A DNA stretch of 64,000 nucleotides from Oceanobacillus sojae (GTDB lineage: Bacteria > Bacillota > Bacilli > Bacillales > Amphibacillaceae). The stretch spans positions 288,844 to 352,843 of the forward strand of contig NZ_BJYM01000003.1 of NCBI RefSeq assembly GCF_007991515.1, in the 5' to 3' direction. Both the position numbers and the translations under genes were made by a program. This document shows, piece by piece, positions 35,495 to 45,800 of the stretch (positions are counted from its first letter, which is position 1; every line of letters begins with the position of its first letter). Below the pieces are notes generated by a model. The model searched no databases. It was not told where the DNA came from and worked only from the letters and a program-made list of their open reading frames with translations.

Positions 35495-37087
35495 ATGAAG
35501 TATGCCTTGAGATGGACGATGTCAGCCTTGTCTTTTGTGTTGTTATTAACATTTGGAAGTATTGCTGCGGCAGAAGGTCCCAATGATCCAGCTCCTGTAC
35601 TGAATCCTGAAGAGCCGAATGGGATGAAAGTTCTGTTTGACAATAGTCATGGTCAAACTGCAGGGCAATCTGACTGGGTAATTGATGGAGCATTTTCTGA
35701 TTTTGCTGACGCATTGGTTGAAGAAGGATACGTTGTTCAGGAGCATCGAAGTACAGAACCTTTATCACTGGAAAATTTGGAAGATTTCAATGTACTTGTT
35801 ATTCCAGAAGCACAAATTCCTTTTAAGACGTCTGAACAAGATGCGATTGTAGCATTTGCTGATAATGGTGGAGGTGTCTTCTTTATAGCCGATCATTATA
35901 ATGCTGATCGAAATTTCAATCGCTGGGACTCGAATGAAATCATGAATGGCTGGCGGCGAGGAGCATATGAAGATCCGACAAAGGGAATGAACATCGGAGA
36001 GCAGGAAGCAATGAATGGAGTGGAGAGCACCGATTGGCTGAGTGAAGAATTCGGAGTCCGCTTCCGGTTTAATGCAATTGATAATACGATAGGAGACGAC
36101 ATCGTTCCTTCATCGGAGGCTTTTGGCATAACAGAAGGTATCGGTGAAGTAACTATTCATGCAGGGTCTACGCTGGCTGTAACGAATCCTGAAATTGCCA
36201 AAGGTATTGTGTATTTGCCTGAAGGTTTAACAGAAGGTGAAAATAAATGGAACAATGCTGTCGATCAGGGTGTTTATTTTGGCGGTGGAACAGATGAAGG
36301 TCCGTTTACAGCTATAGGAAAAAAAGGAGATGGAAAGTCTGCGTTTATTGGAGATTCTTCTCCAGTAGAGGACAGTACACCGAAGTATCGGAACGAAGAG
36401 CATGGAGAGACGAAGCGTACCTATGATGGATTTACGGATGCAGATAATGGTCTGTTACTGGTCAATATCGTGAATTGGCTGGCGGATCAAGAGGATTATC
36501 AGGCTTTTTCTGAGGTGGATATTCCTTTAGATGAGCCGTCTCCAATTTTAGATATGGAGACACCGGAAAATTCTTCGGAGCCTGAAAATGAACCATGGAG
36601 AGAGCCTGCGGAGGGCTACTTATGGTATGAACCGTCGACATTTGCTGATGGTGCTTTTGGATCTGAAGTGAGTCCGCCGAAAGATATCATATATAATATT
36701 GAGACACCGGAGGTAGTTCCTGTTGACGGTACGCCATTTGAAGCAACGATAACATTAACGGATATGGAACCTGGTCAAGTTATCGAAAATGCGGAAATGC
36801 AAATTTATCTTGACGGCGGGAAAGCTGTTTCACAAATACAGAATGAAGATGGAAGCTGGCCGGGCAACAGCTATGGCTACCAAAGCATTGGTATTTTAGA
36901 AGCGGATGAATCGGGAGAAGCTGAGGTCACAGTGACTATGCGGGTTGGTAATGGTGCCTCAGAAGGTAACGCAAATATCCGTCTTCGTCTGGGGGCTGGA
37001 AATAATGTTTATACGAAGACAATTATGCTTGGCGCTCAGAGTGTTTCTTTAGAATACAGCGAGGTAATCTATCCGATTGCAGGTTAG
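35495..37087 (+). CDS. Exported protein with a GATase-like N-terminal domain; function unknown
   Basis: This 530-aa protein has a signal peptide (about 1-25, ending SIAAAEG). Residues 40-330 resemble a class I glutamine-amidotransferase-like or ThuA/DUF4350 fold: MKVLFDNSHGQTAG, NVLVIPEAQIPF, GGGVFFIADHYNADRN, GDSSPVEDSTP. A beta-rich C-terminal part (about 400-530) looks Ig-like. A Pro/Glu-rich linker joins the two. I do not recognise an experimentally known homologue. GGGAGG lies ten bases before ATG 35495. Its promoter carries a strong cre-like site, so carbon repression is likely. Confidence 0.65.
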   Translation: MKYALRWTMSALSFVLLLTFGSIAAAEGPNDPAPVLNPEEPNGMKVLFDNSHGQTAGQSDWVIDGAFSDFADALVEEGYVVQEHRSTEPLSLENLEDFNVLVIPEAQIPFKTSEQDAIVAFADNGGGVFFIADHYNADRNFNRWDSNEIMNGWRRGAYEDPTKGMNIGEQEAMNGVESTDWLSEEFGVRFRFNAIDNTIGDDIVPSSEAFGITEGIGEVTIHAGSTLAVTNPEIAKGIVYLPEGLTEGENKWNNAVDQGVYFGGGTDEGPFTAIGKKGDGKSAFIGDSSPVEDSTPKYRNEEHGETKRTYDGFTDADNGLLLVNIVNWLADQEDYQAFSEVDIPLDEPSPILDMETPENSSEPENEPWREPAEGYLWYEPSTFADGAFGSEVSPPKDIIYNIETPEVVPVDGTPFEATITLTDMEPGQVIENAEMQIYLDGGKAVSQIQNEDGSWPGNSYGYQSIGILEADESGEAEVTVTMRVGNGASEGNANIRLRLGAGNNVYTKTIMLGAQSVSLEYSEVIYPIAG

Positions 37088-37180
37088 TCAGACAGATAAA
37101 CGAATCAGATATTCCGATTCAATAAAGAGGTAGACAGAAAATCATATAACTTACAGTTTGAAAAACGGTAATTTACGAAG

Positions 37181-37213
37181 AACTATCATCTGTTATGCGG
37201 ATGGTAGTTTTTT
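37181..37213 (+). terminator. Terminator after the exported protein gene
   Basis: AACTATCATC pairs with GATGGTAGTT around a nine-base loop, followed by T6. Confidence 0.8.
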
Positions 37214-37346
37214 GTTGTGAAATTTTTTTTGAAGGCGAGGAAAAAAAGATAAAGCACACTAGTAGCTTAATTGAAATGAATATAACAAAGGAAAGTATTA
37301 ATAGGATATAATTAAATGAAAAGTATGGAAAGGGAGAGCAAACTAT

Positions 37347-38162
37347 ATGACAAGTATTATCTTTGATTTACATTCACATCATGACCGCTGTGGACATGCA
37401 GAAGGAAAAATAGAAGATTATATTCAAGCAGCTATCGATCGAGGGCTTCATTACATAGGCATTTCTGATCATTCTCCATATTTTTATGCAGATGAAGATC
37501 AGCTTCATCCCGGAATAGCTATGGCCAAGAGTGAACTGAACAACTATGTAAAGGAAGTATTGTCACTAAAGGAAAAATATCAGGATAAAATTCATGTGCT
37601 ATTAGGAATGGAAAGTGATTATTTTCCGGAGTATGAAGCGTTGTATAAAGAAAAATATAAGCAGTATCCTTTTGATTATATTATTGGCTCTGTACATTTT
37701 GTTCATGGCAAAAGTATTTTTCAAAGAGGCAGATGGGATAATTTATCGAAACAAGAACGTCTGGAGGAAAAAGAATCTTACTACCGTTTGATACAGCAAT
37801 CTGCAAAGAGCGGTATGTTTCAGGTTCTTGGTCATATTGATGCAATGAAGGGGTTTCTATTAGATTTTCATGATGAAAAGACACCAATTATAGATGAGAC
37901 ATTGAAGGTGATTGCTGATGAAGGAGTTGCCATTGAAGTAAATACATCTGGTAAAAATAAAGATTGTGGCGGCTGGTACCCATCTCATGAAATATTGGAA
38001 AGAGCCTATTATTATGGAGTAGATATTTCCTTTGGCTCAGACTCACATGTTCCTTCCAGGATTGGCGATGATTATAAAGAGGTACAAGAAACATTAAGAC
38101 AAATTGGCTTTAAGGAAATGGTTTATTTCGTAAATAAGAAAAGACATAATGTATTATTATAA
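37347..38162 (+). CDS. hisJ: Histidinol-phosphatase, PHP family (HisJ/HisK)
   Basis: This 271-aa PHP-fold metal phosphatase has metal motifs DLHSHHDRCGHAEG at the N-terminus, ISDHSPYF, GMESDYFPEY, SVHFVHG, LGHIDAMK and FGSDSHVPSRIG. It converts histidinol phosphate to histidinol in histidine synthesis. It stands apart from other his genes, as is common in Bacillaceae. A GGGAGAG ribosome site precedes ATG 37347. Confidence 0.87.
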   Translation: MTSIIFDLHSHHDRCGHAEGKIEDYIQAAIDRGLHYIGISDHSPYFYADEDQLHPGIAMAKSELNNYVKEVLSLKEKYQDKIHVLLGMESDYFPEYEALYKEKYKQYPFDYIIGSVHFVHGKSIFQRGRWDNLSKQERLEEKESYYRLIQQSAKSGMFQVLGHIDAMKGFLLDFHDEKTPIIDETLKVIADEGVAIEVNTSGKNKDCGGWYPSHEILERAYYYGVDISFGSDSHVPSRIGDDYKEVQETLRQIGFKEMVYFVNKKRHNVLL

Positions 38163-38195
38163 TTTTGAAGGCAGGAATGATTAGCTTTCATGGTG

Positions 38196-38233
38196 AAAAG
38201 TGGACGACGCATATAAGCTTCGTCCACTTTTTA
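38196..38233. terminator. Bidirectional terminator between hisJ and galT
   Basis: AAAAGTGGACGA and TCGTCCACTTTTT form a perfect 12-bp stem around a 13-base loop, with A/T runs suited to both the plus-strand hisJ and the minus-strand gal operon. Confidence 0.85.
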
Positions 38234-38279
38234 CAATATTATCCCTCTTTCAACATTTCCCGGGAAATAACGACAGTAT

Positions 38280-39764
38280 TCAACTAGGGGTATTTAATAT
38301 TTTAATAAACCTTTTAAATGCTTCTTTCTCTTTAAAAACTCCTGCGTCTTCCAATACCTTTGTAAATTTCTGGCCGAGTTCCCTTTGTATAATCATACCT
38401 GCCTGTTCAGAATTTGAGCAGATACCATAATTCTGTCTAATCTGCTCTGCCCATTCTTGATGATAGGCCTCTATATTAGATGGCTCTCCACATAAAAAAT
38501 GCTGGATTTCGATAAGCTCATCTTTTAAACGCGGAGGTAATACGGCAAGACCCATCACTTCAATTAAACCTATATTTTCCTTCTTAATATGATGAACATC
38601 TTTATGAGGATGAAAAATGCCCAGAGGGTGCTCGTCTGAAGTCCGGTTATTACGCAGAACAAGATCAAGCTCATAGCTGTTATCCCGCATTCTTGCAATT
38701 GGTGTAATGGTGTTATGAGGTATGTCCTCAGAAAAAGCTCGAATGCCGGCTTGTTTATCATCATAATATTTCCATGTTTGCAGGATGTGATTTGCCAGAG
38801 ACAGCAGAGCTTTTTTATTTTTGCTATGCAGACGGATAACGGACAATGGCCAGTTTAAAATGGATGCAGTTACATCAGAATAACGCTGCAGATCAATAGA
38901 AAAGGCAGTCTCGGCATTTGTCATGGTAAATTCATAATTTCCCGCCTGATAATGATCATGGCTTAGAATCGAACCGCCAACAATCGGTAAATCAGCATTG
39001 GAGCCAATAAAATAATGTGGGAACTTTTCTGTGAAAGTAACAAGCCTTTCAAATGTATCCTGATTAATTTTCATATCCCGGTGCTTTTCAGATAATACGA
39101 TACTATGCTCATTGTAATAAACATAGGGGGAGTATTGAAAATACCAGTTTTCATCGCCTAAAGGAACCTTCACTAAACGGTGATTAGCCCGGGCAGGATA
39201 ACCGACTCTGCCCTTGTAGCCTTCATTTTCCACACATAATAAACATTTTGGATAAGAAATGGATTGCTTCATTTGCCTTTCCCGTTTTAATTGTTCAGGG
39301 TCTTTTTCCGGTTTGGACAAATTAATGGTTATATCGAGCTTGCCGTAAGCTGTTTCTGCTTTAAAGTGGATATTTTTCTTAATCCGGTTCATCTGTATAT
39401 AATTACTGTTCTTACTTAAGTTGTAAAAATAATCGGTTGCTGCTTTCGGAGATGCTTCATATTTTTTATAAAAGGCTGCTTGTATTTCAGAAGGACGGGC
39501 AACGAAGCAATTCATTATATTTGCAGCAAATATCTCTTTTTCATCAAAAATGTCTTCAATCAGCTGCTGTTCTACAGCGTAGGCTAGGACTTCTTCTAAT
39601 AGATTAGGGATAGTATCCTGTAACGCTTCTGGCATTTCTTCGGGTATGGATTCTAGATTTAATAAAGCAATAACCTGATTACGCACATAAATTTGATCAG
39701 CGGATTCGATTAACCCATTTTTTGTGGATTGCTGGATAAGCCCTTCGATGATGGAGTAAATCAT
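38280..39764 (-). CDS. galT: Galactose-1-phosphate uridylyltransferase, Gram-positive type
   Basis: This 494-aa enzyme of the GalT class II family exchanges UMP between UDP-glucose and galactose-1-phosphate. The family catalytic region SHDHYQAGNYEF is near residue 236, and PHNTITPIAR near residue 365. It is the last gene of galK-galE-galT on the minus strand, overlapping galE by four bases. Confidence 0.91.
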   Translation of the reverse strand: MIYSIIEGLIQQSTKNGLIESADQIYVRNQVIALLNLESIPEEMPEALQDTIPNLLEEVLAYAVEQQLIEDIFDEKEIFAANIMNCFVARPSEIQAAFYKKYEASPKAATDYFYNLSKNSNYIQMNRIKKNIHFKAETAYGKLDITINLSKPEKDPEQLKRERQMKQSISYPKCLLCVENEGYKGRVGYPARANHRLVKVPLGDENWYFQYSPYVYYNEHSIVLSEKHRDMKINQDTFERLVTFTEKFPHYFIGSNADLPIVGGSILSHDHYQAGNYEFTMTNAETAFSIDLQRYSDVTASILNWPLSVIRLHSKNKKALLSLANHILQTWKYYDDKQAGIRAFSEDIPHNTITPIARMRDNSYELDLVLRNNRTSDEHPLGIFHPHKDVHHIKKENIGLIEVMGLAVLPPRLKDELIEIQHFLCGEPSNIEAYHQEWAEQIRQNYGICSNSEQAGMIIQRELGQKFTKVLEDAGVFKEKEAFKRFIKILNTPS

Positions 39765-40765
39765 TTTATATTTCCTCTTCCACTGTATCCATGTGGATTT
39801 GCACTATGCCAATTCCATGCATCCCGTATCATTTTTTCAATAGATGTGCGGGATGGATTCCATTCGAGTATGCTTTTTGCTTTTTCAGAGCTGGCAATAA
39901 GCATGGCAGGATCACCTGCCCGGCGTCCACTCATTTTTTCAGTGATATCGATCCCTGTGACAGATCTTGCTGCGGCAATCACTTCTTTTACTGAAAATCC
40001 TTGACTGCTCCCTAAGTTAAAGATATCGCTCTTTTCATGATTGTCTAAGTACTCCAAGGCTAGCAAATGCGCCTCGATAAGGTCCTCCACATGGATATAA
40101 TCTCGGATACATGTACCATCCGCTGTTTCATAATCATCACCAAAAATAGAAATATGTTCTCTCTGCCCCAGAGCCGTTTGTAAAATAATAGGTATCAAAT
40201 GTGTCTCTGGAGTATGGTCCTCACCAATCTCAGCTGTTTCTCTGGCGCCGGCAACATTAAAATAGCGAAGAGAAATATAATTTAAATCATGCGCCTGTGC
40301 TGTCCACTTCATGAGCTTCTCCATGATGAGCTTAGTTTCACCGTAGGTATTTGCAGGAAGACAGTCCATTTCTTCTGTAATTGGCATGGATGCTGCTTCA
40401 CCGTAGGTTGCAGCACTGGAAGAGAAGACGATTTTTTTCACGTTATGCTCTATCATCACCTTCAATAAGATTTGTGTACCGTACACATTATTATCAAAAT
40501 ACTTTAGCGGATTTTCCATCGATTCTCCAACTAAGGAGTTTGCAGCAAAATGAAGGACAGCATCAATCGATTCCTTGGTAAATACTTCACGAAGAAAAGA
40601 GATATTACGTATATCTCCCTGATAAAAGATAGCCTTTGGGTGAATAGCTTCTGGATGACCGGTTTCCAAGTTATCGACAACAACAACCTGTTGTCCTTGG
40701 TCAATTAACTGATACACCGCATGAGAACCAATATAACCAGCTCCGCCTAAAACTAAAATACTCAT
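39761..40765 (-). CDS. galE: UDP-glucose 4-epimerase
   Basis: This 334-aa short-chain dehydrogenase/reductase-fold epimerase has the NAD motif GGAGYIGSH at residues 7-15, Ser/Thr in FSSSAATYGE and catalytic YGETK (Tyr and Lys). It interconverts UDP-galactose and UDP-glucose. It overlaps galK and galT by four bases each, so the three genes are coupled in translation. Confidence 0.93.
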   Translation of the reverse strand: MSILVLGGAGYIGSHAVYQLIDQGQQVVVVDNLETGHPEAIHPKAIFYQGDIRNISFLREVFTKESIDAVLHFAANSLVGESMENPLKYFDNNVYGTQILLKVMIEHNVKKIVFSSSAATYGEAASMPITEEMDCLPANTYGETKLIMEKLMKWTAQAHDLNYISLRYFNVAGARETAEIGEDHTPETHLIPIILQTALGQREHISIFGDDYETADGTCIRDYIHVEDLIEAHLLALEYLDNHEKSDIFNLGSSQGFSVKEVIAAARSVTGIDITEKMSGRRAGDPAMLIASSEKAKSILEWNPSRTSIEKMIRDAWNWHSANPHGYSGRGNIK

Positions 40766-41940
40766 AGGATTTCTCCTTCCATAATTTCTTTCGCTCCATC
40801 TGCAATGGAAGCTAGATAGAATGTAGCGTCATAGCCAATGATATTTTGATAGATTTGATTAACATTCAGCTTAAAATTATCAACAAAGTCCTGATGGATA
40901 ATAGCAATAGCACAGCCGCCAAAACCTGCCCCTGTCATACGGGCACCGATAACACCTTCCTGCTCCCAGGCAGCATGCACAATTGTATCCAGTTCAAGAC
41001 CAGTCACTTCATAATCATTCTGCAGAGAACGATGTGATTCATTCATCAAAGCTCCAAAAGCGGTCAAATTACCTTTATGCAGATCTTCGAAAGCCCGCAG
41101 TGTACGTGCGTTTTCATAGACAGCATGCCTGGCGCGTTTTTGATGGATTTTATTCGTAATAGCGTGTTTGTTATCTTCAAACTGTTTTGTTGATAATTCA
41201 CCGAGACTCTGGATAGGGAGACTTTTTTGAAGCTCTGCTAATGCTTCTTTGCACTCAGTGAATCGTTCATTATATTTAGAACCTGCCAGGGTCCGCTGTT
41301 TATTCGTATTAATAATGATAATAATATGGTCCTGTAACGCGATAGGAGCGTACTGATAATTCAGTGTCTGACAGTCTAACAATATTGCGTTATCTTTTTT
41401 TCCCATGCCAATAGCAAATTGATCCATGATTCCGCTGTTGACACCAATGTATTTATTTTCGACTTTCTGGCCGATTTGAATCATTTCTATGCTGTCAATC
41501 TCTAAATGAAAAAGTCCTTCTAATAAAACACCGGTTGCTAATTCAATAGATGCTGAAGAGGAGAGGCCTGCACCATTGGGGATATTGCCATAAAATAAAA
41601 TATCCGCACCAGAGTCTAACGCATACCCTTGATCCACTATATATTGAATCATCCCCTTAGGATAATTAGCCCAAGCATGCTTCTGTTGAAAAGAAAGCTC
41701 ATCCAGTGTACATTCAATGATACCATTTTCAGAGAAATTTAATGAATAAAATCGAAATGTATTATCTGTACGTTTTCTCCCGAGAGCATACGTACCAAGT
41801 GAGATAGATGCTGGAAAAACATGCCCGCCATTGTAATCAGTATGCTCACCAATAAGATTGATACGTCCTGGAGCAAAGAATTTTCTCGGTACATCCGATG
41901 TATTAAAAGTTTTTTGGAATAGTTTTGTTAAATTTACCAT
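40762..41940 (-). CDS. galK: Galactokinase
   Basis: This 392-aa GHMP-family kinase has the galactokinase signature GRINLIGEHTDYNGGHVFP near residue 25, the ATP motif NGAGLSSSAS near residue 120 and GARMTGAGFGGCA near the C-terminus. It makes galactose-1-phosphate for GalT. ATG 41940 lies five bases after AAGGAGG; the longer frame has no ribosome site. It is the first gene of the gal operon. Confidence 0.93.
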   Translation of the reverse strand: MVNLTKLFQKTFNTSDVPRKFFAPGRINLIGEHTDYNGGHVFPASISLGTYALGRKRTDNTFRFYSLNFSENGIIECTLDELSFQQKHAWANYPKGMIQYIVDQGYALDSGADILFYGNIPNGAGLSSSASIELATGVLLEGLFHLEIDSIEMIQIGQKVENKYIGVNSGIMDQFAIGMGKKDNAILLDCQTLNYQYAPIALQDHIIIIINTNKQRTLAGSKYNERFTECKEALAELQKSLPIQSLGELSTKQFEDNKHAITNKIHQKRARHAVYENARTLRAFEDLHKGNLTAFGALMNESHRSLQNDYEVTGLELDTIVHAAWEQEGVIGARMTGAGFGGCAIAIIHQDFVDNFKLNVNQIYQNIIGYDATFYLASIADGAKEIMEGEIL

Positions 41941-42320
41941 CGGGGCCTCCTTATTATTTAAAGTAAGCAGTTTATATCCATACATATTTTTGACGTTGTG
42001 CAATTATCAAACTTTTGCTATAAACATTCGCATTTTACGGATTTGAACACAATGGATATAAATAGCTACAAAATTCTAAAAATAAATTATGTTATTTTAT
42101 TAATTTAATTAATTAAGTTTTATTTTACAATTGATTAATTAAATCTGCAAGAGGATTTTGTTAAAACAGGCTGGTGATAACTATAATGAAGGAAATAAGA
42201 AATATACTCAATCAAATAATAACGTAAAGCCAGACTAGACAGCCTATATTCCGCAGATTAAGATGGAGGATAGAGATACTTTTCTATCAAGTCTTTATAA
42301 TTTAGAAGGGATGAAGTAAA
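41941..42320. promoter_or_regulatory. Divergent intergenic region of the gal operon and aldose-epimerase gene
   Basis: The 380-base region is very AT-rich. TTAATTAA occurs at 42105-42112, 42109-42116 and 42135-42142, the last within the palindrome-like TTGATTAATTAAATC. These could be operator half-sites for a gal regulator, but AT-rich chance repeats are equally possible. I cannot place a confident promoter. Confidence 0.35.
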
Positions 42321-43202
42321 GTGAAGCAAATAATTGAAAATGATTGGTTAAAAGTTGAAATAGACAGTAATGGCGCGGAAATACAAACTGTAGAGCATAA
42401 GAAGAATAAAATTAATTATATGTGGACAGGAGACAGCGCATATTGGGGACGCGTATCACCAGTACTATTTCCGATCGTCGGCCGTTTGAAAGAGGATCAA
42501 TATCAGCTTGAAGGGAAAACATATGAGATGTCGCAGCACGGATTTTTAAGAGATATTGATTTTGAGCTGAGCACACACTCTGGGGAGAATGCTTCATTTG
42601 AAATGGCTTCTAATGGGCGTTTTAAAGATATCTATCCATATGAATTTAAAGCGGTTATCACCTATACGCTGAATCAGAATTCTCTTTCCGTTGATTGGAA
42701 AATTGAAAACCAAAATAGTGGAGAGATGTATTTTTCAATTGGCGCACATCCTGCTTTCCGAATTCCGCTTATAGAAAATGAAGGGTTAGAGGACTACCAC
42801 TTAAAATTTACACCTGCTCCAAATAAAGAAGTCATGGAATATGAATTGGAAAATGCACTGATTCAAGAGAAAGGAGTCCGTACTAATTTGTCGGATACCC
42901 GGGTGCAGCCGGAGCTGTTTGCAAAGGATGCGATGATATACAGTCATATAGATCGAATTGAACTTGTTTCTGCAAAATCAAATCATGGTATAGAGGTAGG
43001 GTTTACTGACTTTCCTTTTGTAGGAATCTGGTCTAAATATAATAAAGAAAAAAATAGCATAGCTCCATTTCTATGTATTGAACCATGGTACGGTGTTGCA
43101 GATACACATGATACAACAGGAGATTTAAAAGAAAAGTTTGGAATTAATCAATTAGAAGCAGGCGGTGTTTTTCAGAAGGCGTATACAATGATATTTAAAT
43201 GA
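42321..43202 (+). CDS. Aldose 1-epimerase-family protein (LacX-like)
   Basis: This 293-aa galactose-mutarotase-fold protein has His residues in SQHGFLRD and GAHPAF and the acid in CIEPWYG; the positions agree with the family. It may equilibrate anomers of galactose or of a phosphorylated sugar. GTG 42321 is the start, after a weak GAAGGG. It is divergent from galKET and so probably linked to galactose use. Confidence 0.8.
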   Translation: MKQIIENDWLKVEIDSNGAEIQTVEHKKNKINYMWTGDSAYWGRVSPVLFPIVGRLKEDQYQLEGKTYEMSQHGFLRDIDFELSTHSGENASFEMASNGRFKDIYPYEFKAVITYTLNQNSLSVDWKIENQNSGEMYFSIGAHPAFRIPLIENEGLEDYHLKFTPAPNKEVMEYELENALIQEKGVRTNLSDTRVQPELFAKDAMIYSHIDRIELVSAKSNHGIEVGFTDFPFVGIWSKYNKEKNSIAPFLCIEPWYGVADTHDTTGDLKEKFGINQLEAGGVFQKAYTMIFK

Positions 43203-43232
43203 TTTTGATGGAGGGCGCTCTTCTGATAATTA

Positions 43233-43261
43233 CTGCAATTCTCGTTCGAAAGTGTTATACT
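43233..43261 (+). promoter_or_regulatory. Promoter of fbp
   Basis: CTGCAA at 43233-43238, a 17-base spacer and TATACT at 43256-43261 with an extended TG two bases before it. It lies about 40 bases ahead of the TTG start. Confidence 0.5.
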
Positions 43262-43302
43262 ATTTAGAAATAATATGGCATAATTAAAGGGGGATTTGGG
43301 AA

Positions 43303-45234
43303 TTGAATACAAAATACCTTGATTTATTAGCGGAGAAATATGATAGCGAAGAGAAGGTAGTTACAGAGATTATCAATTTAGAGTCAATTTTAGATTTGCC
43401 AAAGGGGACGGAGCATTTTGTAAGTGATTTACACGGGGAATATCAAGCTTTTCAGCATGTGCTCCGGAACGGTTCCGGTAAAGTAAGAGAGAAGATAAAT
43501 GATATTTTTAAAGATACCTTATCAGAGGAAGATATTAATGATTTTGCTGCGCTGGTTTATTACCCGGAAGATAAACTGAAGCTTATTAAACATCAATTTA
43601 ATTCAAAGCAGGCGTTAGACGAATGGTATGCAGAGAAAATTCATCATATGATTCATTTAATTTCCTATGCTTCCTCCAAATATACACGTTCAAAGCTGCG
43701 TAAGGCATTGCCGGAGCAATTTGTCTATATTATTGAAGAGCTTTTGTATAAGACGGATGAATATACAAATAAGAAGCCATATTATGAGAAGATTGTTCAA
43801 AAAATTATCTCGCTTGGTCAGGCAGAGAAGCTGATTATTGGCTTATCCTATACAACGCAGCGTCTTGTCGTAGATCACCTGCATGTTGTTGGAGATATCT
43901 ATGATCGTGGACCAGAGCCCGATAAAATTATGGAAACACTGATTGGATACCATTCGATTGATATCCAATGGGGCAATCATGATGTGCTTTGGATTGGCGC
44001 ATATGCAGGCTCTAAGGTTTGTCTGGCCAATATTATTCGAATCTGTGCCCGTTATGATAATTTAGATATCATAGAGGATGCTTATGGTATTAACTTACGC
44101 CCATTACTTAACCTGGCGGAAAAGTATTATGGAGATAATCCAGCTTTCCGTCCTAAAAAACATTCAGATCAGAATATTACGGATCAGGAAAAATTACAGA
44201 TTACGAAGATTCACCAAGCAATTGCCATGATCCAGTTTAAGCTGGAAAGCCCGATTATTAAACGTCGTTCTTTCTTTAATATGGAAGAAAGGCTGGTATT
44301 AGAAAAAACGGATTACGAGAAACAGGAAATCACGGTATATGGGAAGACTTATCCGCTGGAAAACACATGTTTTTCTACCATTGACCCGTCTGATCCTGCC
44401 AAGCTGTTACCAGAGGAAGAGGAAGTCATTGATAAGCTTCTGCTCTCGGTACAGCAATCAGAGAAGCTGAAAAGGCATATGAACTTCCTGATGAAAAAAG
44501 GAAGTCTGTATCTGAAATATAATGGAAACCTATTAATTCATGGCTGTATTCCTGTTGATGAAAATGGAAATATGGAGCAGATGGAGATTGAGGGAAAAGC
44601 ATACAAGGGAAGAGAATTGCTGGATAAATTTGAGTCTTATTTGCGCCATGCTTTTGCACATAAAGAATTGACAGATGATTTAGCGACGGATATGGTGTGG
44701 TATTTATGGACAGGAGAATATTCTTCACTCTTCGGTAAACGGGCTATGACCACTTTTGAACGTTACTTTATTTCGGATAAGGTATCTCATAAAGAAGAAA
44801 AAAATCCATACTATTATTTACGTGAGAATGTGGAAATGTGCCGTAAGATGCTGGAAGAATTTGAACTGGACCCAAGTCAGGGGCATATTATTAATGGACA
44901 TACACCAGTAAAAGAAATAGATGGCGAGAATCCAATTAAAGCAAACGGGAAAATGATTGTTATCGACGGCGGGTTCTCAAAAGCCTATCAATCTACGACA
45001 GGTATCGCCGGCTATACTTTACTATATAATTCATTTGGAATGCAGCTCGTTGCCCATCAGCATTTTAATTCAAAAGAAGATGTTGTATTAAATGGTGCTG
45101 ATGTTTTATCTGTCCGGCGGGTGGTAGACAAAGAGCTGGAACGGAAAAAGGTCAGGGAAACCAATATCGGAGCTAAGCTGCAAGAAGAAATTGAAATGCT
45201 GAATCAGCTGATGGCATATCGTTATATTAATTAA
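43303..45234 (+). CDS. fbp: Fructose-1,6-bisphosphatase, class III
   Basis: This 643-aa protein is the Firmicutes-type FBPase (about 640-670 aa) of the calcineurin-like metallophosphatase fold. Motifs: [42 protein letters not shown] and NGHTPVKE. It removes phosphate from fructose-1,6-bisphosphate for gluconeogenesis. Start TTG 43303 follows AAAGGGGG. It is a single gene. Confidence 0.93.
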   Translation: MNTKYLDLLAEKYDSEEKVVTEIINLESILDLPKGTEHFVSDLHGEYQAFQHVLRNGSGKVREKINDIFKDTLSEEDINDFAALVYYPEDKLKLIKHQFNSKQALDEWYAEKIHHMIHLISYASSKYTRSKLRKALPEQFVYIIEELLYKTDEYTNKKPYYEKIVQKIISLGQAEKLIIGLSYTTQRLVVDHLHVVGDIYDRGPEPDKIMETLIGYHSIDIQWGNHDVLWIGAYAGSKVCLANIIRICARYDNLDIIEDAYGINLRPLLNLAEKYYGDNPAFRPKKHSDQNITDQEKLQITKIHQAIAMIQFKLESPIIKRRSFFNMEERLVLEKTDYEKQEITVYGKTYPLENTCFSTIDPSDPAKLLPEEEEVIDKLLLSVQQSEKLKRHMNFLMKKGSLYLKYNGNLLIHGCIPVDENGNMEQMEIEGKAYKGRELLDKFESYLRHAFAHKELTDDLATDMVWYLWTGEYSSLFGKRAMTTFERYFISDKVSHKEEKNPYYYLRENVEMCRKMLEEFELDPSQGHIINGHTPVKEIDGENPIKANGKMIVIDGGFSKAYQSTTGIAGYTLLYNSFGMQLVAHQHFNSKEDVVLNGADVLSVRRVVDKELERKKVRETNIGAKLQEEIEMLNQLMAYRYIN

Positions 45235-45242
45235 ATAGGGTT

Positions 45243-45275
45243 AAGACCAGGCATTTAGAATGCCTGGTCTTTGTG
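45243..45275 (+). terminator. Terminator after fbp
   Basis: AAGACCAGGCA and TGCCTGGTCTT form a perfect 11-bp stem with a seven-base loop, followed by TGTGTTG. Confidence 0.8.
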
Positions 45276-45302
45276 TTGAAAAGAGCCGGGATAACTTTTC
45301 CT

Positions 45303-45330
45303 TTGAAAAAGTATGAAACTGATATATAAT
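45303..45330 (+). promoter_or_regulatory. Promoter of the cobalamin riboswitch RNA
   Basis: TTGAAA at 45303-45308, a 16-base spacer and TATAAT at 45325-45330. The expected start is near 45337, just before the riboswitch. Confidence 0.65.
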
Positions 45331-45359
45331 AAATCTAACAAACTTATATGGAATTTATT

Positions 45360-45560
45360 TTGGTTCATTTACAATGCTGTAAATGATTAAAAAGGAATCA
45401 GGTGAAAATCCTGAACGGTCCGGCCACTGTAAATGGTAGGTTCACTCTATATTGCCACTGGATACTTCCGGGAAGGCGGAGTGGATGACAGCCATGAGTC
45501 AGGAGACTTGCCAAAGTAATATGCACAGCTGCCTTCTGGGAAAAGGAGATGCATACTGGT
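45360..45560 (+). promoter_or_regulatory. Adenosylcobalamin riboswitch
   Basis: The conserved B12 core is visible: GGTGAAAATCCTGAACGG then GCCACTGTAA, the GCCACTGGATACTTCC region, and the B12 box AGTCAGGAGACTTGCC. It lies upstream of the ethanolamine genes, whose lyase EutBC needs adenosylcobalamin. The boundaries are approximate. Confidence 0.88.
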
Positions 45561-45594
45561 AATTCAATGAATACAAATTGAATTCTATTTGCTG

Positions 45595-45625
45595 CTCTCA
45601 ACTTAAGACAGGTGAGGGTTTTTTT
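45595..45625 (+). terminator. Riboswitch-linked terminator
   Basis: CTCTCAACT pairs with AGGTGAGGG (one mismatch, one G-U) and a T7 run follows. It is the first terminator after the B12 aptamer and is presumably formed when the ligand is bound. Confidence 0.7.
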
Positions 45626-45717
45626 AATGTGTATAGAGCGAGAAGTGCTATGTACAGCATTTATTGCCGCTACTTACTTTGGTTTGTGCGAAACCAAAAG
45701 TTTGTTAAGCATTCGGG

Positions 45718-45738
45718 AGCCTTGCAATGCAGCAGGCT
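45718..45738 (+). other. Extra A1/G4 hexaloop hairpin in the leader RNA
   Basis: AGCC-TGC pairs with GCA-GGCT with one bulged T, and the loop is AATGCA (45726-45731): A at 1 and G at 4, as in ANTAR targets. Its binding to EutV is a hypothesis. Confidence 0.4.
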
Positions 45739-45800
45739 GAAAAAGCCTTACATGGATCGTGGGGCTGCATCGTTACGCAGAAGTAACCAGCTCGGACAGA

